Made by a program: the position numbers and the translations under genes. Below are positions 55,501 to 64,000 of a stretch of 64,000 nucleotides of DNA, one piece after another. The notes under the pieces are model-generated. The model was given only the letters and a program-made list of their open reading frames with translations, was not told the DNA's origin and did not search any database. Numbering within the stretch: position 1 is the first letter of the stretch; the number at the start of each line of letters is the position of its first letter. The DNA is from Zopfochytrium polystomum (Eukaryota; Chytridiomycota; Chytridiomycetes; Chytridiales; Chytridiaceae): positions 147,095-211,094 of the forward strand of contig JAIVFJ010000114.1 in assembly GCA_025765615.1 (NCBI GenBank). The letters run 5' to 3'.

Positions 55501-57363
55501 TTTGCGACCGCAAAAACACTAAGACTTTAATCACACCCGAAACGACAATAACCGCCGTCAGGACCAAAGCCATATAGTAGTATGCGTAGTAGCTGATGAC
55601 AGCGAATTGAAATAAATGAACTCTATCAGAACCCACAGTACAAAATTCTCACAATAAGGACAATGTGGGAGGTTGGTTCTACTTACAACCAGATCCAGAG
55701 CATCATCATTTGGTAAACGTAGAAAAGACCCGAAAATTCCTTGAACAATGCGGTGATAAACGTATCTGCGGGAAAAACGATGGCATTGGGTCCGACTAGT
55801 TCCAGCCGGTCGCGGGCCTCCCCGCTGCGAAGTCCACTCCGCTGACGATGCACGTCTCCAAACGTTGGACCAACCGTGATGGAGTGCGGCACGAACGAAG
55901 CAGCCCGGTCATCGTACACGTACCGAGCACACTCAAACTCAATGTACCGTCGTCCGTTTGAAGTTGTCAACACAGGCACGGTCGTCAAGGACACATCCGC
56001 CCCTGTGTATTTCCTGAGCCGGACTTCGGTCCGTCGGACCCAATCGACCATTGCACCCTGGTTTGCGAGGGCTACAGGATCAGGAAGTCTCTTACGTGCG
56101 ACGACAAACGATGCAGAAGCCAAGGGCACCCGCCGACCGAAACGGCTGTCCGCCCCCGGCTGCGCAAAGACGACCCACAAGAACCAGAACGTCACAAAAT
56201 GCCAGACCACGATAAACACTTTTGAGAGAAGGCTGTGATCATAGAAGATCATGTCCGATTCTTCGCGGAAGCCAAACTGAGCAAATACGGCGTAGTAGTC
56301 GAGAGTGAGGATGGCAAGGAGGATGATCCAGATGATCGAGGTTGCAATAACGGTGGTCGAGGCCGCTGTGCCAATAGGATCTAAACGGTAACCGAGAAAG
56401 GTGATGTTGGGATCAGGAGCCGCGCCGAAGCTGGAGCTCATGTCTGCGAGCTCAACGTCTGCAGGCGACTTGAAAGACCCCGCTGCGCCACGGGGAAGAA
56501 CACCGCCCGAGTTCGAGGGTCGGTCTCGGAAGCTGCTTTCCCTGGTGCGTTTGTAGAGGCTGTGGAAGAGAAGTAGTATAATCTCAACACCAACAATGGC
56601 ATAGGCGATGAGAAACTCGGGCGCTGCGAAATGTGTGGTTCGATCCGAAGGCGGTGGAATGGCGCACTCCAGGTAAAGTGATGTCTGGGATACCAAGAAA
56701 GTAGTGCCGTTGGCATTGGCCAGCGCCGTGCAAGCATTCCAGAGAGGTTTGTTGGCGTTCCCCGTGTCGACCGGCGACTCTTGGAGATACTGTGGAACAT
56801 TGACCGTTGGAGGCTGAAACGATCGAGAGGGATTTCTGTCAGATCCTTGTTAAGCGTACCAAATTCTGCTTACGTTCAGGTTGCATGGGTACAAGGGCCT
56901 GGTCGGGGTGACGGTCTGCCCATCGCCAACGTTATAGCCACGGCTGCAGGTGCAAACAGGATTCTGGTTCGCAGCGGTGCAGTCGGCCTGGCAGGATCCA
57001 TCGAGGCACACCGTTTGTGTGCAGGTGGCGATCGCGGTGGAAACAAAAGCCTTGGGGCAGTTTTTGACATCGCTCACACAGGTGATGGGGCAGGCCACGG
57101 CGAAGCGAGTTGGAACCGATCCACTGGCGCTACACTTGTCGTTGGCTGTGGCAAGAGGGAAGGAGGGTGGAGGAGAGCGAGCAAGGTTAGTGGTCTGAGT
57201 GTTGTGTTTGGCTCTCGCGCCGCCGCCGCCGCCAGCACTCACGCGTGCTCAGAAAAGGATTGGCTTCCGCTGACGGGATCCCGGCCAAGACGCCGACCAG
57301 CAGCAGCCAGAGGGCAACGATGAGGTTGGTGGTCGTCATCATCGTCACCATCGTCGTCGTCAT
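52591..57363 (-). CDS. P5B-type ATPase (ATP13A2/Ypk9-like) with secreted Cys-rich N-terminal domain
   Basis: Five minus-strand exons: 57363-57243, 57145-56874, 56813-55687, 55592-53800, 53651-52591 (1,457 residues; phases 1, 0, 2, 1). P5B core: RYVYDD, VGPNAIVFP, FYVYQMMMLWIW, ESSLTGEALPV (A-domain TGE), LSPLLPAVLVIGQ (M4, replacing PPALP), RITLCGKAKVFCFDKTGTLT (phosphorylated Asp768), KEGLDFMGVQ, FMKGGFEKI, MCTGDAVGTG, CGDGGNDAGALKAAHAGIAL, then six C-terminal TM segments. 'RI.LCGK...CFDKTGTLT..GLD' separates P5B from P5A. P5B pumps export polyamines from lysosome/vacuole. Unusually, residues 1-30 form a signal peptide (LIVALWLLLVGVLAG) and 40-185 a Cys-rich, EGF-like ectodomain (CLDGSCQADC, PVCTCSRGYNVGDG), followed by a TM (198-216), a Ser-rich loop and the usual N-terminal hairpin. 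Confidence 0.88.
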
Positions 57364-58312
57364 CCGGAAGAAGGCGGGTAACTTCAGGATGGATGGATGG
57401 ATGGATGGATGGGTGTGATTGATTGACACCACAACAGGCAACAGGCGGGAAGATGTGTGTGTGTGGTGGTATTTAGTTTGCTGTGGGAGGCGGTGCAGGC
57501 CGTTGGGGGGTAAAGAAGTCCGCTTCTTGCGGCGCACGCGCGTGGGGTTGCAGGAACAATTAAATAATTAATTATTCGAGCGGCAGGCAGCAGGCGGCGG
57601 CGGCGGCGGAGGCGGGGGGGGACAGTTCAAACAAACAATTAATTATTCACAATCTTGTTTCTTTTTTTGGTGTTTTTGGCTGTTTTTTTTTTTGTTGTTT
57701 TTTTTGTTGCTTTTTTTTTTTTTTTTTGTTTCTTGAAGACATGCAGACAAAAGAATGAAAAGGAGAAGAAATGACGAACATCGAGTGCGCAGACCGACCA
57801 CAGACCCCTGCATTCTTTTCCTTTTTTTTTTTTTTTTTTTTTTTTTTCGAACACAAGATTCAAAGAACGAAGTGGAGACTCTCCGTGGTTTCAAACAAGT
57901 ACCGCAGGCCGCGGCTTTCATTGGTAAGAAATTCAGTAAGAATACTGTTCAACTCCACAGGAGTGGCGCTATTGCTTGGCATATGCCATTTTGAGGAACT
58001 GCTTTAAATTTGGGGGCAGCAGCAGAGAGCATCCAAAGCTCTCCTTAAAGACAAATGAGTCACTACAAACTTGCGTGTATCTCAGTGTGATGAGTGTGAG
58101 TGGTCTGTGTGTCGAGCAGAAGAGAAGATTCCCGTATGCCCCTTCTTATACAAGCCGGAGCTTATAGAGGTTGTCAAAGTTGAAAAATAGACACTGATCT
58201 GTGGGAGATCAGGGCCAAAAAAAAAAAAACATAGGAAACATTTGGGGACTGTGACTCTGAGTTGGAGAAACAAGATGAGGTCTGGAGGAAAAGGGAGGAA
58301 TTGGCTAAAGTA

Positions 58313-58372
58313 ACTTCATTGGGCTGTTATCAAGCGGGTGTTCGACTCTACTAGGCTACTACTTGCCATGCA
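58313..58372. repeat. Dispersed repeat fragment (copy 2)
   Basis: Related to 20462-20512 (ATTGGGCTGTT...CTACTACTTGCC). It abuts the truncated LTR. Confidence 0.5.
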
Positions 58373-58394
58373 CAAAATAAACCTCCTCATACAT

Positions 58395-58670
58395 TGTCAG
58401 GAACAGGGCAGGACTGGACAAGGCAGACAAGGAACTGAGAGGAGTGATGATTGTATTGGAAACAATAATTCACTTGAGGGATGGGACAGGTTCCCCATCC
58501 CCCTTTTATACCTTTTGAGAGTCTTCCTTGTCAAGACTCAAAGAAAGTTCCACAAAGAGCAATTAGTAATACAATGATACCAATGATACCAATGACAACA
58601 AGACAAGTCAGGAAAGCAAAGAAGGTTCCAGAAGGTTCCACAAGTTTCCATTAAGGAATGTTCTAGAAGG
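58395..58670 (-). repeat. Truncated LTR of the 45333 family
   Basis: Reverse orientation: TGTCAGGAACA is the LTR 3' end; TATA block (CCCCCTTTTATACC) and GGAACCTTC words are recognisable. The first 35 or so bases of the LTR, beyond GGAATGTTCTAGAAGG, are missing. Sequence differs at several positions from the young LTRs. Confidence 0.9.
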
Positions 58671-58824
58671 TAAGCACAAGAGCGCAACAATGTCACCAAC
58701 GGCCATCTTTGTTCGGCTGCAGGCTCACGTTGTTGTTGGACCCAGCTGGCGCTCTGTGGCCCAGACTAAAGCTCGACGGTTAGCTGGTTTAAACCATTAT
58801 CCTAACCTAAACAGGAAAAACCTG

Positions 58825-59045
58825 TTGTGATATTGAATTGGAGTGTGACGAGGGGGCAGCAAATAACTTGTCTTTTATCAGAGTGTGTGGGTGGCTAAGT
58901 TGAGAAGTGCGAAGCTATTAACTGATGTTTGAGTTTGGCAATTTATATCTGAAGGATTTGTGTAATGTCACCATGAAGGGGCGATGTTGGTGACTGGGTT
59001 GTAGACAGAGCGTTTGTCAGGGTTGTCAGGAACTTGGCAAGACAG
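58825..59045. repeat. Dispersed repeat relic (copy 2)
   Basis: Collinear with 35520-35745 over about 220 bases, with many substitutions. Confidence 0.6.
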
Positions 59046-59889
59046 GCCAGAGTAGGCTGTTTACAACGGCCATTGCGGACACGGTCAAAGACAGACAAGA
59101 GACAGAATCCAATCAAGTAGACATGCATGGCAAACATGGTAAATGAACTAGATGTTCTTGGTCTGGACGATGTATGTTCAGATATTAAGACACCCTGGTG
59201 ACATTTATCGGAGTGGGGATGGCAGGAAGCAGTTGATGTGGTGGGAACAATACTTGAGGTGAAGCCTGTCTTGCATCTCAAGTCCAGCAGTCTCCTGGAT
59301 TTGCCAAAAAAAAAAAAAAAAATAAAAATAAAAATAAATTGGGATTACCATAGCACAAACGGAAAAACTTCAAACTTTCCTGCAAAAGTAGTAAAATGGC
59401 CCCAATGATTACGACAGTTTAGCTTCAAATAAACTTTGATAACACCTTGGTTGAAACTGAAAGAGTAAATAATTTTGCATAAAACGACCCTTGAGGGAGC
59501 GTATTAAGTTATTTGCGTTTCAAGTCGAAACGCTTGGGAGGTTCATTCAGCGAGTATCAAGTGGTTCAACTCAAGCACACTGAACCCGCCATGCGGGTGA
59601 CGTGTGTGTGAAGCCTGTGAATCAGAAAGGACGGGAGACAGGAAAGTCAATTCTCATTGCAAAATTTTTCTTTCAAAACACTCAGCACCGCCACAAAAAG
59701 CGCACATGAATGAATACAGCGGCCGCAAGCTTGCAAGACGGACAGACGGAGAGACAGACAGACCGATCGAAGACAAACAGAGACAGAATGTTTGCGCGGC
59801 CGTCAAGGAAGCCCAAAAAGGAGAACTTGGTGGAAGCAGTTCGTTTTTGTTGGGTGGATTTGCAAGACGGGCCGGCCTTTCATACAGAG

Positions 59890-59935
59890 AGACTGACAGA
59901 CAGACAGACAGACAGACAGGCAGACAGACGGGCAG
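59890..59935. repeat. (CAGA)n microsatellite
   Basis: GACAGACAGACAGACAGACA-type repeat with GGCAGACGGG variants, upstream of the Crinkler-header gene. Confidence 0.85.
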
Positions 59936-60054
59936 ACGAGACTTTTGGCAGACCGCCAGACAGACAGCGACAGGCACACAAGCACTCTAACGAAACCTTC
60001 TACTCTCGCTCCCGCTGTTCAGATCCCACCCACCACCAAGTCGGCATATTGGCC

Positions 60055-62249
60055 ATGGCGCCGCCGCCTTCGTCCTCGTCCCCCTCAGCGGCCGATCGCC
60101 AAGGCGCGCGCTCGCCTAACGCTGCAGCTACCACCACCACTACTAGATCGACAACGGCGAATGCTGCTTCGCCGTCTCCCCAGCCGCCGCCTCCCTCGGC
60201 TGCGACCCGGCGGCCCCCTCCCCCTTCCCACCCTCCACCGCCATCAAAGCCTTCCTCTTCTTCTTCATCCTCCTCCTCCTCCTCCTCCTCATCCTCCTCG
60301 CCCTCCTCGTCCTCCCGCACCACCAGCCACGCCGCCTCCGCCTCCCGGCAGCAGTGGTCCACCACCGCACCGGCAGCGGCGGGGTCGTCGTCAGGCACAG
60401 CCTCCCGATCGCTTCAGCGACCCCCGTCATCGCCCTCGCAGCCGACGTCGATCCGCCTGAGCTGCCTGGTGGCGGGCGAGTCGCCGGAGACGGCGTTCGT
60501 GGTGGCGGGGCTGACGGGGGCTCTTACAGTGTCGGACCTACGGCAGCGTATCGCCGCCGCGGCGTCGGTGCCGGCACCGGCGATGCGGCTGTTCCGCTTC
60601 GTCGACGGCTCCGACGTGCCGCTGTTCGACCCCCGCCTCGCGCCTACAAACTTCGCCGACGCCCTGGAGGCCGCCGCCGCCGCTGCGGCCGCCGCCACCG
60701 CCGCGGGTGCCTCCTCGTCCAGCAGCAGCAGCGCCCACCCGACCCCGCTGGATGCCCTCAACGCAGCCGTGGCGCCCTCGCGGCTGGCGCCACTAGCGAA
60801 CCCGCTAGCCCCTCTCAAGGCCGAGTTTGGCGCTCTCTTCCAGCGCGCAAAGGCAGCTGCGGCTGCGGCGGCGGAAGCAGCAAACGGGGACCGCGGGTCC
60901 ATGGCGGTGCCAACTAGCACCGACGTCAACGTGCTGGTGCTGGTCAACCAGCGCTCTGTTGACGCCCTCGCCGAGGCGTCCCTGCCTCCCAGTTACGGGG
61001 AAGTGCAGGGTAAGCGAAGCAAAGTACTTCCTGCACGAATTTTTTCTCACTTAGAATTCAACGTTAACGAATTTTAGGCCTTCCGTCCATGCGTCCAGCC
61101 GGGCCTGGTACCCTGCAACGCGCCGCGGCGCGCGCAGCCTCGAGCAGTGCCTACGCCAACGAAAAGTCGACGGAGCTGTACCGGCTGCCAGACGGCGGCA
61201 GCTCCAGCGGCGGCGGAGCGATGCTGGTCGGGCGCGCAGGCACGCTGTTCCAGCAGGAAGATGGCAAGGCGGCGGCGACGGCGGGTGGCGGCGCAGGGTC
61301 GTGGACGGGGTCGGGGCCGGACAAGTCCGAGATAGTGTTTGGCGGCGGCGACTACGGCGACGAGTACTACGACCCGAGCGGAGACGGCAAGCAGGCGCCG
61401 CGGCCTCCGCGGCCGGCGGTGTCGGCGACGCGCGGGCCGTCGTCGCCGGTGCCTCCGTCGCAGCAGCAGCAGCACCACCAGCAGCTTCAGCAGCAGAACC
61501 AACAGCGGCAGCAACAGCAGCAGGCGCAGCAGGCGGGCTACAATGGGCCGTACGGCGGCGGCATGCAGTCTGCCCAGCCGCCGCTCTACAATGACAGCAT
61601 GGGGCGGCGCAGGGACGGCGGCAGTGGAGGCGAGTACATGAAGAAGCGTGGCAGCTTCGACGACGGCGGCGACGGCGGCGGCGGCGTCGGTGGTGGTCGA
61701 GGGCTTGGGTTCCTGCGACGGAACCGGGCGGCGGCGGTTGCGCTCGCGGTGGTCGGGTGCCTTGTTCTCGGCGCTGCGGTGGCGGTGTGCGTGTTTGTGT
61801 TTGGGCGGCGCAGCGGCGGCAGCGGTGCCGGCGCGAGCACCAACGACGACACGCCGGCGGCGACGCCGCTGGACCTGACGCAGCCGTTCTACCTCTCGCT
61901 CGGGGGCGCGGGCGGGCTGTGCGTGAACCTCACGGGGGCGGGCGGGTTGGGGCCGTGCCCGCCGGACGCGACGGCGACGGATGTCGGGTTCGAGCAGCTG
62001 GCGGTGGCGCCGTACTGGAGCCTTTTGCGCAACTCGTCGCTGTGCGTGGGCGAGGCTGCGAGCATCTCGTTCGCGAGCGGGGAGTATGGGGTGACGCTCG
62101 GTGCGGTACCGTGCTACATGCGCAGCTCGGTAACGTCGACGGTGGCGCCATTTAACGTGACCGCGGACGGCGCCGTGGTGTCGGGCCTGTCCCAGCTGTG
62201 CTTGACGGCTTCGTCCACGCCCGGTGGCGTGTATTGCGCGTTGGCGTGA
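60055..62249 (+). CDS. Crinkler-type header, single TM, ricin-like ectodomain protein
   Basis: Two exons: 60055-61009 and 61078-62249 (708 residues, phase 1). Residues 1-130 are Ser/Pro/Thr low complexity. Residues 133-205 (IRLSCLVAGESPETAFVVAG, VSDLRQRIAAAASVPAPAMR, LFRFVDG) match the pattern of the ubiquitin-like N-terminal header of Crinkler (CRN) proteins (LxCLVxGExxxxAFxV...T..DLK..I). An Ala/Gly/Gln-rich linker leads to a TM at about 536-560 (VALAVVGCLVLGAAVAVCVF). The extracellular end (575-708; FYLSLGGAGGLCVNLTG, LRNSSLCVGEAASISF, VTLGAVPCYMRSS, GLSQLCLTAS) has the spaced Leu-Cys pairs of a ricin B-type trefoil. CRN proteins usually carry an enzymatic C-terminus and no TM; here the header would be cytosolic and the lectin-like part outside. 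Function unknown. Confidence 0.65.
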
Positions 62250-62372
62250 GTGTTCTTTTTGTTTCTTCCCAGCTTTTTTTTTTTTTTTTTTTTTTTGTTT
62301 TTTGGCCCTTTCTCGTGGTCTTGAAGCAACGCTGACTGGCTCCATTATCACATCGCTCTCGCTCCTGCCAAA

Positions 62373-62421
<49 letters not shown>

Positions 62422-62869
62422 GGCGCAGTCAGTGCCACTATCCTGTCCCGGCGAACCAAACATGGCTCGCCACCAACTTCCAGTGACGAGCCCACGACGA
62501 ACGACAGTACGACAAAAATCTATAATTTTCTCGTCCTCCTCCTCCTCCTACTTTTCTATGTGTCCGTCCTCTCTCTCTCTCTCTCTCCATCTGTCTCTGT
62601 CTCTCGCTCGCTCTTAGCTCTGTCTCTCTCTCAGCCTCGCTTCACTTCTCTTCTCTCCCCCTGTCCCTCCCCTTTTCCCCCATATGTCTCCAGTGTGTGC
62701 CGTGCTTTGTGTTAGCGTGTTTGTGTGTGTTTGTGTGTGTTTGCTGCCGACCCCCTCGAAATGCCTTTAATGGGTTTCTCGTCCTCTGTGTGCAAGTCTG
62801 CTTGTCTGTTGTTGGTTTGCCTGTCGGAATGTCTGTTTCCCTGAATGTCTCTCTGAATGTCCACTCGGC

Positions 62870-62939
<70 letters not shown>

Positions 62940-63308
62940 ACTGACCGAGTACGTGTCCACCACAGCTGTGGGCGCAAGAGGAGGAATCACTTCTCGATCC
63001 CTGCAGCAAATGCGATGCCGTGATGCGATGCCGCGATAAAGGAGGAGGGTTGGTTGACAATCCCAGTTTCCAGTATTAATATCAGAAACAGTCTGTCTGG
63101 CAGTCTGTCGGTCCGCGGCCGTCCCTGCCTGCCTGCCTGCCTGCCTGTCTGCCTGTCTGCCTGTCTGCCTGTCTGCACCCCCACAAACCACGAAAAACCC
63201 CCCGAACAAAAAAAAAAGGAAAAAAAAAGAAAACAACAAACAATCAAAAACGAAAAAGAAAAAAAACGAGAAGCAAGAAAGAAAGTAAGCGACGACAACG
63301 ACGAAGCA
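62250..63308. other. Intergenic rich in microsatellites
   Basis: T-run at 62274-62296, (CA)n at 62377-62418, CT/GTCT tracts at 62570-62600, (CTGT)n at 62870-62939, and CTGC/CTGT at 63125-63175. No gene seen. Confidence 0.5.
62870..62939. repeat. (CTGT)n microsatellite
   Basis: About 17 tetramer units with one TTGT variant. Confidence 0.95.
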
Positions 63309-64000
63309 ATGACGAGCCGTAGCGACGGCGGCCGACTCGACGACCACGGCGACCACGACGGCAACGGCGGCGACGACGGCGACCACGCCAGCACACACAA
63401 CCACAACCACAACCACCAACAGCACGACGACGACTGTGACAACGACGGCGACAACAGCGGCGGCAACCACACCACCGGCCTCGGAATCACCTCCTCCTCC
63501 TCTCGCCTCACTGCTGCTTCTCCCTCCTCCTCCCCCTTCCGTCATCACAACCACCACAATCACCACCACCACCACCACGCACTCCACCCTCCCCACCACC
63601 AGCACCACCACCATCACAACCGCAACCACCAGCCACAACAGCAGCAGCAGCAGCAATTTTCCCTGTCGCCCCGCGCCTTCCTTGGCCGCCGTCGACACGC
63701 GCATCTCGCTGCTGCCCCAGCAGCTCAAGCTCGTGACGCTGCCGAGGGACAAGCTGCACCTTTGCATGCACGCTGTGCTCAAGAACTTGTTTGACTTTGG
63801 GTAAGCGGGATGAAAGAGAGAGAGAGAGAGAGAGAGATAGAGTGTGCGTGTGTGGTGTGTGATCCGAGAATTCTTTTGCCGATCACCAGGCGAACTGATC
63901 GGCCGCGACTCACCCCCAAACGCCGCCCCACTCGTTCGTCTCTTGGCAGGCCGCACGCGCAGCCGTCGTCGTTCTTCTCGCTGACGGAAACGTCGATCGA
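63309..64000 (+). CDS. CASTOR-like ACT-domain protein, 5' part (runs off the window)
   Basis: The recognisable part reads AAVDTRISLLPQQLKLVTLP, RDKLHLCMHAVLKNLFDFG up to a donor at 63801 (GTAAGC), and resumes at 63950 after CTTGGCAG with PHAQPSSFFSLTETSI to the window edge (phase 2 junction). 'RISLLP..L.LV.LPR' followed by '...LF' and 'FFSLTET.I' is the pattern of fungal ACT-domain proteins related to the arginine sensor CASTOR. The N-terminus is unresolved: an ATG at 63309 opens an Asp/His/Asn-rich frame that is not the frame of the conserved part, so an intron or an indel lies between about 63430 and 63690. The His/Gln/Thr tracts in between are triplet-repeat driven. Role as a nutrient sensor is inference. 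Confidence 0.5.

Larger units (their letters stand above)
57364..60054. other. 2.7-kb intergenic island of repeats
   Basis: Includes ATGG/GGAT tandem tetramers at 57391-57410, T-runs at 57679-57728 and 57822-57847, a truncated LTR (58395-58670), dispersed repeat relics (58313-58372, 58825-59045) and a CAGA tract (59890-59935). No intact gene. Confidence 0.5.

Noticed and set aside
62870..63175. Regular short repeats that could suggest a CRISPR-like array
   Set aside because: Simple CTGT/CTGC tetramers without unique spacers; eukaryotic microsatellites.

Overview
This is eukaryotic nuclear DNA, most likely from an early-diverging zoosporic fungus (Blastocladiomycota or Chytridiomycota; the phylum is a guess). 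Evidence: GC-rich genes with short GT..AG introns, a tRNA-Asn with a 13-nt intron, proteins typical of fungi (Spc25, guanine deaminase, OS-9/Yos9-type lectin, P5B ATPase, quinone-oxidoreductase-like MDR, CASTOR-like ACT protein), and families that are frequent in zoosporic fungi (ankyrin-like repeats with a paired-Trp 'RWW..SGL' signature, a Crinkler-type ubiquitin-like header, secreted low-complexity proteins). AT-richer islands between genes hold transposon debris, and microsatellites and long A/T homopolymers are very common.

Layout. 1-1102 (-): 3' truncated ankyrin-like protein. 1.5-3.8 kb: a 230-bp imperfect inverted repeat bracketing GA-rich DNA and a solo LTR. 3945-5321 (+): secreted ADP-ribosyltransferase-like protein in five exons. 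5642-6888 (+): frameshifted ankyrin-like gene. 8000-8840 (-): broken GH43-like gene followed by coding relics. 10384-10470: tRNA-Asn. 11047-13148 (-): polytopic receptor-like membrane protein. 14346-15518 (-): secreted Reeler-domain protein. 16649-18672 (-): F-box/LRR-like protein. 19872-20333: relic of a NACHT (NLR-type) gene. 23201-24575 (+): MDR oxidoreductase. 25448-26128 (-): low-complexity protein. 27786-30596 (+): OS-9/Yos9-type MRH lectin. 32224-34286 (-): two-TM protein with Cys-rich PAN-like ectodomain. 36207-39418 (+): membrane-anchored multicopper-oxidase-like protein that has lost its copper ligands. 40014-42167 (+): F-box-like protein. 42605-44285 (-): guanine deaminase. 45333-48433: a young LTR retrotransposon (chromovirus) with identical LTRs, a 5-bp target duplication and a large internal deletion. 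49433-51416 (-): SPC25. 52591-57363 (-): P5B ATPase with an added secreted Cys-rich N-terminus. 60055-62249 (+): Crinkler-header/TM/ricin-like protein. 63309-64000 (+): 5' part of a CASTOR-like ACT-domain protein.

There are no operons; the genes are mostly unrelated single units. Three themes recur. First, many surface or secretory proteins (signal peptides, Cys-rich ectodomains, TM anchors). Second, unusual domain combinations. Third, reading frames broken by one base exactly at G/C homopolymers in four genes, which looks more like assembly error than decay. Exon coordinates were derived by hand from reading-frame continuity and GT/AG sites; no search or alignment could be run.
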